NCBI GenBank assembly: GCA_947095535.1
Contig: OX352773.1
Span: forward strand, 104,857,948-104,921,947
Reading direction: 5' to 3'
Length of the DNA: 64,000 nt
Origin: Poecilobothrus nobilitatus
Taxonomy: Eukaryota; Arthropoda; Insecta; Diptera; Dolichopodidae
Part shown: positions 23,581-35,042 of the stretch, piece by piece
How positions within the stretch are numbered: the first letter of the stretch is position 1
How the letters are laid out: each line of letters starts with the position of its first letter
Position numbers and translations under genes: made by a program
The notes under the pieces: model-generated
The model's input: the letters and a program-made list of their open reading frames with translations, nothing else
Databases searched by the model: none
Told to the model about the DNA's origin: nothing

Positions 23581-25175
23581 ATACCCGTACGATAGGATCG
23601 GGTATAATAAAATTACTCCTCCGTTTGTAACACCTCGAAATAAGCGAGCTAGATATACCTTCAAAGGTATGGATCGGATCAGAACAAAATTCTAAGACTT
23701 TTGAGCCATGTCCGTCCGTCCGTCCGTCCGTCCGTCCGTCCGTCAGCACGCTAACTCAAAAACTAAGAAAGCTAGAATCTTGAAATTTACACAAAATATT
23801 CTTGGAGTAATTTGTAGGTTCCCTATTTTTTTTGGTTGAGTTTGGACCAAACCTTAAGGTAGCTCTCGAACACCTAACTTTTAGATCCCGACATTTTTTT
23901 TGAAATAGAGCTATGAAATTTTAACTGCTGATAGATCTCACAAAAATATTAATTTTATTTTTAATAACTTTTTTTTGTAGCCCCACCCGTTACGGAGCTA
24001 CAGCTCCCCATAGGTTCGAAAAAGCTCTATATTTAAATTGTTATAGCACAAGTTGTATAAGGTATATCTTCATTTTGAAAACGCCAAACGATTACTACTT
24101 TCATTAGCTTTAAAAGTATATATACAATAAATATATATTTGTGGCATACGGTGTCTTAATTTACCGTTATGCAAAACTCAAATTTTGCAAAATTCTTTAA
24201 CCCTTCTATCTTCTAAACGGTTAAAGTTGGAAACTTGAAATTTTGACAGAAGTTAGATCTTTAAAAATTAGTATGAGTCATTTCAGAAATTTTTTTTGTA
24301 TCACCCCCCGTTTAGGAGCTGTAAGGGGTCAAAAACTGAAAATTTCCTATTTTTAAACACCTGTAACTTGAACACCTGTTAAAATTTGTTTGAATTAATA
24401 CACAAAAATTAAAGCCTCAACATTATACTTTTATTTCTGTTAACAACTTTTTTTAATAATATAGGGTTACTTTATAATTGACGAAAGTGTTAGTTGATTT
24501 TTTCAAATTTTCTAACAAATTTCTTTAAAACGAATTTTTTCCATTTTGTTTTACTCGATAATTTGAAATTGTTGAGGATATAATGCGTAGTATAAAAAAA
24601 ATGTAAATAAATAAACAACATAACGGTTGCTTGAAGAATTTTTATTATTATTTATATGATATTGATATATATACATACTTATATAATATCATGTTTATTT
24701 ACATATCGCATATGTCACTAGTGAATGAATGATAAGAGTATATATGTATATTATATAGCGCCGTATTTACATACATATATGTATTTTATTGTATTTATAA
24801 GAAATTATTCTGTCAATGGAATATTTAAATATAATAAATTATAATATTTAAAATTATATTTACTATTTTGTACTAAGTAAATTTAATATACATTTACCGC
24901 TTAGTATTAAATGTTACTATAGAATATTTGAAAAAGTTTTAGATTGATAATCGTTATGTGGAAGGTTAGAATCTGCTTTAGAAGAATGTACATATAAACA
25001 TATAGTTTGAATATATGTACAACCCATAAGTTCTAGAAATTATAAAATTCACCCAAATTATTTTAAAATACTAAAATATTAAAAAAATAATATTGTAGGC
25101 AGAGTGACTGTGAACATACTAACGGTTCGTACGGGTATCTAAGAGTTGACAAAGTCAACTGTATTCTTCCTCGTT
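23581..25175 (+). mobile_element. Helentron/DINE-1-like element, A2
   Basis: Same plan as A1, with about 95% identity by eye and (TCCG)8 near 23710. The hairpin AGTTGACAAAGTCAACT is at 25144-25160. It is inserted in the LINE between its RT finger region and the part upstream. Confidence 0.75.
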
Positions 25176-25542
25176 TTATTTAAGATATTTTTAAGTTGAT
25201 TTATATTTATAGATTTAAATTTAAATGGATTAATGTTATTATTTTCAATTATATTTATAAATTGTACTGATTTTATATAATTATTTATTTCATTTATACT
25301 TTCAACAAAAAAGTTATTAAATTTATTAGCAATCTTTAGGTTCAATTATTTTTTCATTATTAAAAATTACTTCATTAATGACATGTGGGGTTTTTTTTAA
25401 GAACATACTTTTTTATATTTCTCCACATTACAGTTTGATCACTAGTTTAAATTTTATTACTGATATAAGCATTTTTTGTTTTAGTTAAGTCGCTTTTATA
25501 TAAATTTCTAATATGCTTATAATTAAGCCAATCACTATTATT

Positions 25543-26816
25543 ATACCCGTACGATAAGGATCGGGTATATTAAAATTGCTCCTCCGTTTGTAACACCTCG
25601 AAATAAGCTAGCTAGATATACCTTCAAAGGTATGGATTGGATCAGAAAAAAATTTTAAGACGATTGAGCTTTGTCCGTCCGTCCGTCCGTCTGTCCGTCA
25701 GCAAGATAACTCAAAAACGAAGAAAGCTAGAGTCTTGAAATTAACACAAAATATTCTTACGACAATTTGTAGGTTCCCTATTTTTTTTGGGTGAGATCCG
25801 ACCACAACTTCGGGTAGCTCTCGAACACCTAACTTTTAGATCCCCACATTTTTTTTGAAATAGAGACATGAAATTTTAACTGCTGAGAGATAACATAAAA
25901 ATATTAATTTTATAATTTAAAACTTTTTTTTGTAGCCCCATCCGTTACGGAGCTACAGCTCCTCAAACTTTTAAAAAGCCCTATTTTTAAATGCATATGT
26001 CTCATGTTCTACTTAAGATTTTTTCAACCAGAAAACGTCATTCGACAGGTATTTGTTTTAAATTTATAAATTAGTATCAAAATTGTACAATGCTTTTAAA
26101 TTTAGTATTTAAATTTACCGTTATATAAAAACCAAATTTTGCATGATTTTTCTACTCTCATAACTCCGGAACGCTTTCAAATAGGGACTTGCAATTTTGA
26201 GAGCAGAAAGAACTCTTAGAATTAGTATAAGTTTGCTCAGAAATTTTTTTGGACCACCACCTGTTTATGAGGTATTAGGGCTCAAAAATTGAAAATTTCC
26301 TATTTTTAAACACCTTTAACTTAGGCACCTGTACACATTTTTCTTCGGCAAGACAAAAACATTAAAGGTCCCGTAATATATTTGTACGTGTGTTAATGGT
26401 TTCTTTTAATTGTATAGGGTTCCTAAGTTACAGCCCCCCAAAATTTCAAAAAACCCCTATTTTCAGATGTATATATCTCAGGTTCTGTGTAGTAGTTTTA
26501 CAATCTAAAAACACTAGAAAACCGGAATTTTTGTTATCTCCATTTGCCGCTTAGTATTAAATGGTACTATAGCATATTTGGAAAAGTTAGATAGATAATC
26601 GTTATTCGGAAGGTTAGAATCTGCTTTTGAAGAATGTATAAACATATAGTTTGAATATATGTACAACCCACAGTTCTAGAAATTATAAAATTTCGCCCAA
26701 ATTATTTTAAAATATTAAAAAATTAAAAAAATAATATTATAAGCAGAGTGATAGGCATACTAACGGGTCGTACGGGTATCTAAGAGTTGACAAAGGCAAC
26801 TGTATTTTTCCTCGTT
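25543..26816 (+). mobile_element. Helentron/DINE-1-like element, A3 (diverged)
   Basis: Same start and end but shorter (about 1.27 kb) and more diverged. The (TCCG)n tract is interrupted by TCTG, and the 3' hairpin has a mismatch (AGTTGACAAAGGCAACT). An older member of the family. Confidence 0.75.
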
Positions 26817-26990
26817 ATTAGTTAATTTTGCTTTAGTGTACAAATTAATTTTTTGAGCTTTCATAACCTTAGTTCATTTGTATACCAATTAATTGATTTT
26901 GTTTAATATCTTTTACTACCACAAAGTCTTTCACTATATTATGTAAATTATTATTAAATATATTTGCTTTACTATTACAATCTACAAAGT

Positions 26991-28160
26991 AAGTTGTTGC
27001 CTAAAAAAGTCTAAATAAGTTTTTGTTATATTTCAAAAATTTAATTTTAGTCTTTTGTCTTTTTACATTATTATCGTCTTAGATATATAAAATAGAGTTA
27101 AAAAAAAAAAAAGTTTGATATGAATTGGATTCGATCCTCGATACTACACCTACAAATGTGTTGAACAGATTACAAACATAATAAAAGGCTTCACCGAACG
27201 ACTAATAAAATAAATGAATATATAAATTAAAAATAAAATGTTCAACATTTTGCGGAATATAAATATGTAATACATACATATAATTTGATAATAATTCATT
27301 TGGGGGAATAATGTTCCATTTTTTCATATGAATACAGAATTGGGCAACTTTTTTTTGTTTTGTTTTTTTTCGTTTGCTGTCTTATTCTGTTCTAACCTGA
27401 TCTGCTCTGATTTGTTCTGAAAACTAATAAACAAACCTATTAGGTACGGGCGACGGTAAAGGGAAAGAAAAAAATCATAAAAAAAAAAATATTTTTTCAT
27501 TCATTCATTTTTTGCGAATTGATTTTTTTTTGTATATATTGATTTTATTTTGTATTGACATACATACATACCAATATATGTGCATATACAAAGAAATTTT
27601 CTTAAATAATTTTAAATTGTTATTTTATAAATTTTAAAATAACAAAACAAGGCCAAACAAATATTTTATTATAATTATTGTTTATGAATTGTAAATTGTA
27701 ATGGGTAATCTATTTTATTTTGATTTATTTTTTTTGTTAAAAAGCAAATAAATAATTAAAATAACTATACTTTATTATAATCAAAGTATAGTTATAGTAA
27801 GTAGTTCCACTATTTTTTATAAATCTAATGCATTTTTCATACAACAAAAAAGTCTATTTTCAAAAGTAGGTGCTATATTTCTCCATTTTTGATATCCACT
27901 GTGTGTCTGTGTCTGTGCATAATGCAAACATTTAAAAAGAAGATTCTAGATTCCCGTAATTTTACTACAGGAACCCAAATAAATTTATTGGTGTGCGAGT
28001 ATAATATATTAGGTATAGGGATAACTGAAATTGGAATTGTGTATAGATTCGGGTGGATAGTGGATACCCAAATAAATATTTTATTCTTTTTGGCTTCAAT
28101 TTCAAGTCGTTTTTTTTTATTGTCTTTTTCGTACATGATAAATTTTTATTACTATCCACT
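26991..28160. other. AT-rich stretch, copy A, nothing recognised
   Basis: No coding sequence I can support. The frames that look open on both strands around 27873-28176 lack any recognisable motif. The same stretch recurs at about 40979-42148. It contains a run of CTGTTCTAACCTGATCTGCTC-like repeats near 27388. Confidence 0.45.
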
Positions 28161-29160
28161 TTTTACATTAAGTTAGCTTAATTTAGTTACAAAATATTTT
28201 TATAGTGTTTGTTTTTTCATTTCTTATTAGTATACATATTTAGTGTGTCTGACTCTGGTACGATTCCGGATGGAAACATAATATTTTTTTGTATATAAAT
28301 TACAAATAATCACTTTTTTTTTTATTTACTGCATTATTTGCAAAGTACAAATTATAAATTATGCTGAAATGCAAGATGTTATAGTTATATGTGTATACCT
28401 ATGTCTTATGAATATTAAAATAAAATCCACCAGAATTAACTCCGTCATTCTATGGCGGGTCAACCAGCAGCTAGTAAAAAATATTTTTGTAAATCTTAGT
28501 AGATAAAATCCTCTATATGGGTTAATAGGCCAAAAAAAAAAATTAAAAAATATTTTTATAGTATTTTCATTTCTCTTATTAGTATAATATTTAGTGTGTC
28601 TGACTCTGGTACGATTCCTGATGAAAACATAATATTTTTTTTGTATATAAATTACAAATAATGACTTTTTTTCTTTTTATTTACTGCATTATTTGGCAGA
28701 GTACAAATTATACATTATTCCGCAATTGCAAAAACAAATACTTATGTATATAACGAGGAAAAGAGTGCACACTGAGTTATTTTCATTTAAAAAGAGAAGT
28801 TGTATGGCAGCTACCCGAACCTGTTGCACCATCGAAACCAAGTTTTACAGAAGTTGCTGCCATAAAACTTGATCATCATTTGCACAATTTCAGATACCTA
28901 CCTTGAATAGATAGTCTCCTTATTTTTTGAGTATCGTGCGGACGGACGGACAGACGTACATGGCTTAATCGGATCAGAATTCAATTCTGAGCCGATTCAT
29001 ACCTTTGACACTATATCTAGCTCGACTCTTTTAAGATGTCACAAACGTAATGGTAAATTTATTATACCCTTGAACATAGTTCATACGGGGGTATAAAAAT
29101 GAAATCTACCATAATTAACTGCGTCATTCTACGACGGGCCAACAGGTAGTTTAATTGCAA
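28160..29160. repeat. Tandem repeat unit with an inserted short element (copy A)
   Basis: The block ACAAAATATTTTTATAGTGTTT to ...TGCATTATTTG.CA.AGTACAAATTATA at about 28188-28360 recurs at 28536-28720. The block AATTAACTCCGTCATTCTATGG near 28435 recurs as AATTAACTGCGTCATTCTACGA near 29110. The second unit is interrupted by the short element at 28752-29094. It recurs in copy B at about 42148-43148. Confidence 0.7.
28752..29094 (-). mobile_element. Short Helentron/DINE-1-like element (copy A)
   Basis: Read on the minus strand it starts ATACCCCCGTATGAA, contains GGGTATAATAAATTTACCA, TCGAGCTAGATATA, CAAAGGTATGAATCGG and a CCGTCCGTCCG tract, and ends in TTTTCCTCGTT. These are the landmarks of the larger elements above in a 343-bp version. 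No genes. Confidence 0.65.
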
Positions 29161-29643
29161 TATTTATACTTTTGTTTTATATATTTTTTACATTGTAAAT
29201 TGGTTGGTGTTAAACTAAATAAATGAATAATACCTATATAATTTTGAAAATAAAAATAAAAAAAGCAAGATTGAATGAAAACCAATTTTTCAAAACACAA
29301 TTTTTAGATACTGTGGTTTGCAACCAAAACTTGTAAATTTTCTTAGAATTTTGTATGTAAGAAAAATGCAACAATTTGCGTTTTATTTTGAAAAAAAATT
29401 TTTTGCAGGTGCCGAAATTACAGCTGTCTAAAAAGACAAAATTTTAATTTTTGATCTGAAAGATTTTTCTTTTATTAAAATTTCTAGATTCTAAATAAGG
29501 AGCCTGCAGGAGTAATAAAGAAAGCAAAATTTTGGGAAATTTTCCTTTCACATAATGATAAATGTAAATACAGGGTTCATTTGTAGTATGTCATGATCTG
29601 TCATTTTTTTTCATTGTATTCAGTAATGTTTACAATTTCATCA

Positions 29644-29940
29644 TGGACCACCGTAAACATCGTGAATTTGCTGATTTTGTTTTGGAACAACTTGAAAACG
29701 ATAACGATTTTTTTAAGAAAATCATCTCCGATGAGGCTCACTTTCATCTGAGTGCTGAGGTAAATAAACAAAACTGTCGATTCTGATGCAAAGAAAATCC
29801 ACAAATAATTCATGAACAACAGTTACATTCACCTAAATTGACATTTGTGATTTTTGATCTAGTGGAATCAATGGTACGTACTTCTTTCTATGAAGTTATT
29901 TAGAATCAGAACTATTTTGGAAATCTTGCCTATTATAAAA
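29644..29940 (+). pseudogene. mariner/Tc1-like transposase fragment (copy A)
   Basis: The plus strand reads MDHRKHREFADFVLEQLEND, then KIISDEAHFHLSAEVNKQNC, a stop, and ENPQIIHEQQLHSPKLT. 'SDEAHFHL...VNKQN.R.W..ENP..I.E..LH..K.T' is the region of the first catalytic Asp (in SDEAHF) and the block after it in a mariner/IS630-type DD-E/D transposase common in insects. Only about 100 codons remain, with in-frame stops and no second or third catalytic residue. Confidence 0.65.
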
Positions 29941-30077
29941 GTTATTTGAATTGTTTAGCTTAGCATTAAAGCTTTTTGAATTATTTTGGGTATTTTTTTT
30001 TTTATTTTTTATTTTTTTTATTTATTTTTTATTTATTTTTTATTTATTTTTTATTTTTTTTCGTTTTGTTCTTTTAT

Positions 30078-30235
30078 TTCCATTTTGATTATATTAAAAT
30101 GATAATTAGACTTTTTAAATTCTAGTCTAATGCAAGAATCTTAAGGGTTTCTTTCATTGCCATTTTGATTATATTAAATGATAATTAGGCTTTTTAAATT
30201 CTAGTCTAATGCAAGAATCTTAAGGTTTTCTTTTA
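30078..30235. repeat. 78-bp tandem duplication (copy A)
   Basis: CCATTTTGATTATATTAAA, then TGATAATTAG.CTTTTTAAAT, then TCTAGTCTAATGCAAGAATC occurs twice in a row with three or four differences. It recurs at about 44066-44223 in copy B. It is preceded by a T-rich ATTTATTTTTT tract (29990-30062). Confidence 0.85.
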
Positions 30236-30779
30236 TTTATAATATTTTTTTTTCTTTATTAAATTCATATTTGAAAATATTACAAATATTAAATCTGAAC
30301 AAAATAATTTTTTTTTTTTATGGTCTTAGCCCAAGCTTTACGACCTTAAATTATTATGACAATTCAATTAAAAAGTATTTTCTTCTTCATTATATAAAAT
30401 TAAATACAATTAATGTAATAAATAGAAAAGTTATTTAATACAATATAAAATTAGAGAGAATAGATATTTCAATACTAGAATAAAAATTAAAAAATTAAAA
30501 ATCGTAAAAAAATTACGATTTACACATGTGATTTCTAATTGATGCCGTAGCAAAAACGGTTTAATTTAATTTTTAAACTCTGTTACACTCTTAATTAATT
30601 TGAAAGTTTCAGGAAGTTATATATAATGATATACTTTTAGACAGTTATATAAACAATTGTTTTTCTTTTTATTTGAATGGAATAACGATAAATAAAAATT
30701 TGCTTTATTGCGCGTATCGTATGGTGATTGTGGATGTCGATCATTCTGTTGAGTATGAAATTATGCTTGATTTCGTTAT

Positions 30780-31990
30780 TAACAATTTTAAAAGCGAGAA
30801 TATACATTTTGCATTTGCATAGATTTGAAAAAGTAATATATTGAGTAGAGCATATTAAAGCTATAGGGTGCTTGGAAATCTGTGAATAATTTTTTTACTT
30901 TTTTTGTGCAAGATATTTCAATATATTTAGATATTGTTGAGGAGCTCTACTTAATATAGGATTCAAGTAAGTGATATGCGATTTAATAAGAGATGAATAT
31001 ATAGTGTATAAGCCTTTGTTCGATAGAAAGTTTCTTAACCTGCGTGTTATAAAAATATAGAGAGCTAAATTTTTCATTACGTGTTCAATGTGAGCACTCT
31101 AATTTGCTTTTCTATCTACTATTAGACCAAAATAATTAAATTTTTTACGATTTCTATATTCTCATTGTTGAAACGGAATGTAGTCCTCATATCTAAACTT
31201 TTATTTTCGAATAATAAAATTTTGGTTTTCTTTACATTTAAGCTAAGACGATGTTTTCTCAACCATACTTGTATAATACTCAGATCATTTCGAATACAGC
31301 TCTTCAAATCATCTTCACTATCACATACATATTTCAGTACAGCGTCATCTGCATACAGCTACAGGTTTCCACTGATGTTTAAAGGAGTTAGTCGTTTATA
31401 TAAATATTAAACAGATCAGGCGGGCTACTTGATCTGTTTTCAAGATAAGTTTTGAATAACTTCAGTTGTAAGTCAGACAAATGAAGTTTAGAGAGTTTTG
31501 ATAATATCAAAACTCTCGATCATATTGATATGATCAAACAATCAAATGCTTTTTTAAGATCTAGAAAAACACGAGCCACATAGGTACTTTTTATTATCCA
31601 TATTTTTCGAGATAAAATTTGTTAAACCTAGACAAGCCGCTAATAGAATTGGATTTTGGGTTTGTGAACTATACTAATAAAAAGCATTTAATGATCAGAA
31701 ATACATGTATCTAATATGAAAGTAATATTTTTGTTTTACTAAGTCTGTAATAAAGTGATCGATTATTGATTTGGAGTGCGTTCCGATTTTGGTAGGATAT
31801 TTTTCAGAAATGTTATTAAAAATTATAAAAAAACCATAGCATATTAATATATAGCTTGTTGTCAGAGTTATTGCTTTTTAGTAAATTGATATTCATATCA
31901 CCTATTGCAACTGACCCTTTGTATTTAAAAGTTATTTCATCGATTTTGGTTGAATCATTCATTCTCATATGAGATCTATATATTCCTATA
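30780..31990 (-). mobile_element. Second LINE, endonuclease and RT remnants (copy A)
   Basis: Minus strand, in coding order: FKYKGSVAIGDMNINLLKSN (about 31880-31935) and YPTKIGTHSKSIIDHFITD (about 31745-31800) from the endonuclease, LDLKKAFDCL (about 31530) from the RT, LTPLNISGNL then LYADDAVLKYV (about 31325-31400) with the catalytic YADD, LSLNVKKTKILLF (about 31200), and a C-terminal part SNKGLYTIYSSLIKSHITYL (30970-31030). Stops and frameshifts throughout. It is a different family from the LINE at 20510-26990. Confidence 0.75.
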
Positions 31991-32760
31991 ATATAGCTAT
32001 TTTATTTTAATAATTTTTCGTCTATCATATTACATACTATTTCCCAACTGCTCACTAAAGATTAAGTTACTATATATGTTATTTCTTAAGTAAATAGCAA
32101 CCCCGCCATATGCATCATGTCTATTCCATGTCTTTTATTTACAATTCCCCCTTACGGTATTATTTACAACTCCCGCTTAAGGTACTTGTTTTATATATAC
32201 CATAATATTTTACCCTTGAATTAACTTTTTTTCTGTTTCAGATAAGTTTTTGCTTTGGATGTGTTTTTGGGTATAATTGCATTCAATTGGGGCACTATAT
32301 TTTGTATATTAAACACTATTGAACGTTGTTATAAATTATCTGCTATATGTTAACCAAAATGTTAATTAAATAAATAATATATAATTTTAAAATTAAAAAT
32401 AATTGTTTTATTATATGTACTTTGAAATAAAGTATTGAATTAAGCAAATTATAAATGTTGCTTATAATATTTAATATTTGAATATAAAACCGGCTTAATA
32501 CATGTGTCCACATCTACGGTAAAACTTCGAAGAAGAAGTTTTTATACCTAAATTACCATGACGTAAAGATTAGTCGTTAACGGCTCTTTGCGGCAGATAC
32601 GGTAATTAATAGTGTTACCATCGATTTTCCCATTCGACCATCCTTAATAATTTTGGGATCCAGAAGATAGAATGTAAATAAAAAATAGAATTAAGATAAG
32701 TAAGTAAGTTAATTAAGCAAAATTTTAAATTTTTTAAATCAATTAATGTAAGACTAATGT
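31991..32760. other. AT-rich end of copy A, nothing recognised
   Basis: No gene. CAATTCCCCCTTACGGTATT and CAACTCCCGCTTAAGGTA repeat in tandem near 32142-32185. A slightly GC-richer block at 32500-32640 (TTAACGGCTCTTTGCGGCAG) is unassigned. It recurs at about 45979-46750. Confidence 0.45.
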
Positions 32761-32774
32761 TTAGTTAACATCAT

Positions 32775-32788
32775 AACATCATTAACAT
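32775..32788. other. 14-bp filler at the duplication junction
   Basis: Between the end of copy A and the start of copy B lie 14 bases (AACATCATTAACAT) that repeat the last bases of copy A, giving three near-copies of TAACATCA in a row. This is what templated end joining or replication slippage leaves at a breakpoint. Confidence 0.7.
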
Positions 32789-33593
32789 CAAATTGTAAAA
32801 AGTGGATAGCATAGTAATATAAATTTATCACGCACGAAAACGGCAAAAAATTACAAAAAAAAAATTTTAAATTGAAATATATGATTTGAATTTGAAAATT
32901 TAAGTAAATTTAATATTTTGTTTTTTTTATACTTTAGGCGAATTCGCATTCTGTAATCCGTAGAAGTTTTTTCGTTTCTTAAAAATATCTATTATTAATT
33001 CTGTGATGTCATCATAATACGATAGCAATATTAGCGATTCTTTTTTTCTGTTTCCAATATTTACCGTCAATAATACTGAATATGATGATAAATTTTATAA
33101 TATGTAGGTATGTCGTGTAAACTAATTCGGATAAATTTTAAAATATTTCCTACAAAATCCCCTGTGCAACTGCACAATTTCTATAGATGCAAAAACATTT
33201 ACTTTATCATACTGACTACCTTAATACTCCCTAAAAATTTCATTTTTACATCAGCACCATTAAAAAAATGTTGGAATCACTAACTTGATGTAATAGAAAA
33301 ACATAAAACAAATCTAAACACATAAAATAAAAGCTAGGTATAGTTTATTAATTTTTTCTCGCCTTTTTTTCGTGGCGGTAATTTTTGACAGTTTTTTAAT
33401 CATTGAAAAAAAATGGTCCAAGCAAAAAACACATTCAGAATAAAAGTTCGTGGCGATATGTCAAAAATTGTTTGAAACACATGTATAAAGTGCACAATAA
33501 AAACCGGCAAAAATGCCGTCGATTTTTTTGCCCGGCTGAAAAATTTATATTTTACAATTAAAGCGGCGAAAGCAATATAGTTATATTCTAACA

Positions 33594-33914
33594 TTAAAAT
33601 TCAAAAACAATTTTTAATGCCACTTTTTTAACATTTGTAGATAGTTTAAGATAATATGTCATTTGAAGAAAAATTAATCTAGGAAGTAATAAGGAAAATA
33701 GTAAATTAAATGAAGACACATTCATTCTTGTTAGTTTCAAAAAATATGCTTCATCCCTTTCTTTTATTTCCATATAATATTTTATGAAGAAATCATCTTG
33801 TTCCGATCTTCATTTGCAAAAATCTTTTATGTCAATAAAAAGCCGCGCCGCGAAATTTTCGACGCAAAATTTGCTAACCGCCATCAGTCGCCGCGCTGAA
33901 TGTGTTTTTACCAT
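33594..33914 (-). pseudogene. Harbinger/PIF-like transposase fragment (copy B)
   Basis: Same as the copy-A fragment, with one in-frame 3-bp deletion (one ATA lost near 33650) and the same in-frame TGA. Confidence 0.4.
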
Positions 33915-35042
33915 AGATATATTAACTAATAGATAGGCGGTGAAGAAAATATTTTCAGCCAATTTTGAGAAACAGCTGAGTAAACCATGCGTATGTATTT
34001 CTTTAGTTTCCTCAGAAATAGGTTCCTAAAAGGTGAAATAATTTCACTTCTAATTTTTAAAAAAAATTCACTTATTTTGTTACTTTAAAAGTAGTTAAAA
34101 TTTTAAATAACCTTAATTAAATTAAATTTTAATTTTAAAAACAAAATATATTAATTATTAAGTAATATAGAAACTTAAAATCTGAATGAAACTGGTTATG
34201 AAAAACTGCTTTACATTATTTTAATAATGTTATTTTTTTGACTGAATACCTTAAGATAGGAAAACACATAAGAAGAAAAGAAACGACTATACCTAACTTC
34301 CCATTTATTAGTTAATATATAAATGAGTAGAAAATTATGAATCTATTGTGAGAGAAGTTCTTCTAAAATGATATTTTCTATGTTATTTTTTTTTTTTTTT
34401 AAGAAAAATATCCGTTTCTTTAATATTTAGTAAGTTTCTGACTTCTGTTATAAAATATTTATTTTATTTATTTATTTATTTAGTTAATATAACGACTTTA
34501 TAATTAAATAATTTCAAAATTCCTTCATTACAATTATTATTATTTCATATTCCACAATCTTGTTTTTAAATATATTTGTATTTATTTCATTACTTAATTC
34601 GAAAGGTAATTCATTGAAAAGCTTTAAACCATTATAGATCAGCATATTTTTAGACTTTTCATTTCTAAATAGATTTAATCTAAAACAATTTACATTTCTT
34701 AAACTATAATTATGAATATCTGATACATAAACTAAACGCTCACCTAAATAATTTGGATATTTGCCTATTTTCATCTTGTGAATTGTTATTATTACTAACA
34801 CATTCATTAAAATTCTTTGATTGACGCTTAGCCATTTTAAAGTATTTAACATAAAATCACTTGATGTGAATCTATTTGCTTTGAGAATTATCCTCATAGC
34901 CCTATTCTGTAGCCTTTGCAGTCTAATTTTATTAATATTACTCATCATAAATAAAATGGTTGAGCAATATTCAAAATGCGATTTAACAATTGTATTATAA
35001 ATTGCTATTGCACTTGTAAAACTTAAACTCTTTCTTATTTTT

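Larger units (their letters stand above)
20510..26990 (-). mobile_element. CR1/Jockey-like LINE split by three insertions (copy A)
   Basis: Minus-strand pieces, in coding order: linker (about 26820-26990), a part with DQTVMWRNIKKYVLKKN (about 25385-25435), KIANKFNNFFVESINEIN (about 25290-25340), reverse transcriptase fingers with WKEAVVIAIEKKKGTNKATE (23400-23470), YQSGFRKDHSCESLL (about 23255-23310), the palm with LQGSILGVLLFLIYVNDI and the catalytic FADDALLYS (22909-23020), LSLNIEKTKCM, YLGVVFDNKLDF, and a C-terminal part with HFEYCSTILF and RLQRLQNRAMRIIL (20870-20980). Three Helentron-like elements interrupt it at 21043, 23581 and 25543. No endonuclease was found, so the 5' end is truncated. 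Frameshifts lie near 23130 and 23300. Confidence 0.8.
18786..32774. repeat. 14-kb segmental duplication, copy A
   Basis: The sequence from CAAATTGTAAAAAGTGG at 18786 to TTAGTTAACATCAT at 32774 recurs in direct order as copy B. The offset between the copies is 14003 at the start, 14000 after a 3-bp deletion near 33650, 14008 and then 13988 after two (TCCG)n length changes, and 13989 at the end after one extra T. I noticed a single base substitution (C at 25894, T at 39882). The content is transposons only. Confidence 0.95.

Noticed and set aside
27873..28176. Overlapping open frames on both strands, conserved between the two 14-kb copies
   Set aside because: Conservation only reflects the recent duplication. 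No motif, balanced residue use or start context supports coding.
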